Origin: PBB1 sp043738425
GTDB taxonomy: Bacteria > Pseudomonadota > Gammaproteobacteria > Burkholderiales > Burkholderiaceae_C
DNA: 40,660 nucleotides
Assembly (NCBI GenBank): GCA_043738425.1
Contig: JAYUGJ010000066.1
Span: 1-40,660 of the forward strand
Direction of reading: 5' to 3'
Made by a program: the position numbers and the translations under genes. Below are positions 39,410-40,660 of the stretch, piece after piece (position 1 is the stretch's first letter; every line of letters begins with the position of its first letter). The notes under the pieces were generated by a model. The model was not told the origin of the DNA, made no database searches, and saw only the letters and a list, made by a program, of their open reading frames with translations.

Positions 39410-40660
39410 ATGAGGCAAACCGAAAGCAAGGGCGACGGCCAAGGCGGCACAGGCACAGGTACAGGCACCGATACAAGCAACAGCAAAGGCGCAAGCGAAG
39501 GCGACGGCGTCGGCGTCGGCAAACACATCGCCAAAGACAGCTCCAAAGACATCGCCAAAGACAGCGCCAAAAACATCGACACGAACATCGACAAATACGC
39601 CGGCGCACCGAGCGGCATCCACAGCAGCACCGGCATGGACATCGACACCAGCGCCGATTGGGCGCAGCTCACGCTGGCCTGCCTGCCAGAAGGCGTGATC
39701 ACCAACGACAGCCACGGCCTGGTGACATTCATCAACGCCGCAGCCTGTGCGATGACCGGCCAAAGCGTGCACGAAGCGATCGGCCAGCCGCTCGATTCGG
39801 TGCTCGATATTTGCGGCAGCCTGGTCACCCAACGCGACGGCAGCACGCTGCAAATCGACTGCACCACCACGCCGTTGTTGGCACCTGCGGCGGCCGGACC
39901 AGCCGCCAGCGAACGCGCGCTGCGCGCGGTGATCGGCGCGGTGCACGTGCTGCGTGCGGTGGCACACCTGGCCAGTCCGATCAGCGTGCTCGAAACCCGG
40001 TTGTCGGCGGTGGTCGAGCAATTGCCGGTGGGTGTGGGCTTGTTCGACGTGGACGGCCGTTTGCAATTGAGCAACACGCTGCTGGCGCGCTACATGGGCC
40101 GCACCTTTCCGCCGCGCGACCAAACCGGCATGCCGCGCTGGCGCGCCTGGCGCGCCGATGGCTCGTCGCTGCCACCGAACGACTGGCCGGTGGTGCGTGC
40201 GCTGCGCGGTGACGTTGTGCAAACCGGCGTCGAGTTTTTAGCCACCCGCGACGACGGGCACAACACCTGGGTGCGGGTGATGTCGGCACCGTTCCGCGAT
40301 GCCGAAGGCGACATCGCCGGTGCGTTGGCGGTGCTCGAAGACATCGATGAATTCAAGCGCGCCCAACGCGCGCTGCAAGCCACCACCGCGCAGCTGCAGC
40401 TGGTAACCCAACACCTGCCGGTGCGCATTGCACACATCGACGCCGCGCTCCGCTATCGCTTCGTCAACCAACCGTATGCCGCGCGGCTGGGGTTGCAATC
40501 GCACTCGCTGGTCGGCCAGCGGGTGGTCGACATCATCGGCGCGGCGGCGTATGCATTGATCGAGCGCTACCTGGCCAGCGCGCTGCGCGGGCTGCCGCAA
40601 GACTTCGACATCGACGCAACCTACCCGTCGGGCGACACACAGTTCGTGCGCTGTGCGCTG
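39410..40660 (+). CDS. Multi-PAS sensor protein, N-terminal part (truncated by window end)
   Basis: 417 codons without stop. Residues 1-63 are low-complexity and repeat-encoded. Then three PAS domains: about 75-130 (LACLPEGVITNDSHGLVTFINAAACAMTG), 200-320 (VVEQLPVGVGLFDVDGRLQLSN; a PAC-like APFRDAEGDIAGALAVLEDIDEF), and from 335 (LVTQHLPVRIAHIDAALRYRFVNQPYAARLG) to the end. No membrane helix is visible so far. The output domain (histidine kinase, GGDEF/EAL or other) lies beyond the window. GGGGA lies nine bases before the ATG. Confidence 0.88.
   Translation, partial: MRQTESKGDGQGGTGTGTGTDTSNSKGASEGDGVGVGKHIAKDSSKDIAKDSAKNIDTNIDKYAGAPSGIHSSTGMDIDTSADWAQLTLACLPEGVITNDSHGLVTFINAAACAMTGQSVHEAIGQPLDSVLDICGSLVTQRDGSTLQIDCTTTPLLAPAAAGPAASERALRAVIGAVHVLRAVAHLASPISVLETRLSAVVEQLPVGVGLFDVDGRLQLSNTLLARYMGRTFPPRDQTGMPRWRAWRADGSSLPPNDWPVVRALRGDVVQTGVEFLATRDDGHNTWVRVMSAPFRDAEGDIAGALAVLEDIDEFKRAQRALQATTAQLQLVTQHLPVRIAHIDAALRYRFVNQPYAARLGLQSHSLVGQRVVDIIGAAAYALIERYLASALRGLPQDFDIDATYPSGDTQFVRCAL
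39448..39592. repeat. Period-6 then period-12 repeats at the PAS protein N-terminus
   Basis: 39448-39520: 6-base units such as ACAGGC, ACAGGT, GAAGGC, GTCGGC. 39521-39592: six 12-base units (AAAGACAGCTCC, AAAGACATCGCC, AAAGACAGCGCC and variants), giving KDSS/KDIA/KDSA. Both stay in frame. Confidence 0.85.

Noticed and set aside
38356..40077. 573-codon minus-strand open frame opposite the OmpA and PAS genes
   Set aside because: Antisense shadow in GC-rich DNA; Ser/Arg/Ala-rich with no domain, while the plus strand encodes clear OmpA and PAS sequence.
1..40660. tRNA, rRNA, insertion sequences or prophage genes
   Set aside because: No cloverleaf, rRNA segment, transposase, integrase or phage structural gene could be recognised by eye; a covariance-model scan would be needed to exclude small RNAs.

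Overview
The window is a GC-rich (about two-thirds G+C by eye) bacterial chromosome segment. Gene families point to a betaproteobacterium, probably Burkholderiales: a Crp/Fnr regulator tail, a cbb3-type oxidase operon, a PEP-CTERM protein, a PA2169-family protein, an Mla/Pqi-type lipid transporter with an N-terminally extended MlaE, and a DUF4398-OmpA pair. This placement is inference; no rRNA or tRNA gene was seen. About 40 protein genes are supported, with no phage, transposase or CRISPR array.

Layout. 1-1376: end of a Crp/Fnr-type regulator, then leftward genes for a Met/His-rich exported protein and a SYLF lipid-binding protein. 1560-6251: a rightward respiratory operon made of a 22-codon leader ORF, an oxidase subunit I with a CcoS-like N-terminus, a CcoO-like cytochrome c, a mono-heme cytochrome c, a SCO copper chaperone and a polytopic membrane protein. 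6458-10076: a PHB-depolymerase-type esterase, two small unknown proteins and a PEP-CTERM SGNH hydrolase. 10131-16149, mostly leftward: large catalase, phospholipase D/cardiolipin synthase-like protein, membrane protein, and a hemerythrin protein. 16343-18780: a YqcI/YcgG (GntA-type) heme protein divergent from a DUF1989 protein and a glutathione S-transferase. 18887-22933: zinc metallopeptidase, glutathione-independent formaldehyde dehydrogenase (behind a coupled 49-codon ORF) and an exported alpha/beta hydrolase. 22983-28430: a repeat array, a stand-alone receiver protein, an acidic protein, a CPA1 Na+/H+ antiporter, a PA2169-family bundle protein, a stress-type protein and a GDSL lipase-like protein. 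28652-33627: two small proteins, then an MlaE-MlaF-MlaD-PqiC lipid ABC transporter operon. 33659-40660: CHRD protein, DUF2384-like protein, DsbA-like protein, MDR oxidoreductase, second hemerythrin, DUF4398 lipoprotein, OmpA lipoprotein, and the start of a multi-PAS sensor that runs off the end.

Functionally the region reads as stress and envelope housekeeping: oxygen/peroxide/NO handling (oxidase, catalase, hemerythrins), formaldehyde detoxification, and outer-membrane maintenance (Mla-type transporter, OmpA, PLD, SYLF).

The most unusual property is at the DNA level. Short tandem repeats with period 12 (or 6) recur at about 15 unrelated sites, each with its own unit sequence, inside genes (always in frame) and between them. 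A second repeat family, an imperfect palindrome containing CTTCGAC...GCTCAGG...GAACGG, forms inverted pairs and one 44-bp-period array. Two operon genes (oxidase subunit I and formaldehyde dehydrogenase) appear to be translated by coupling to short leader ORFs that carry the ribosome binding site.
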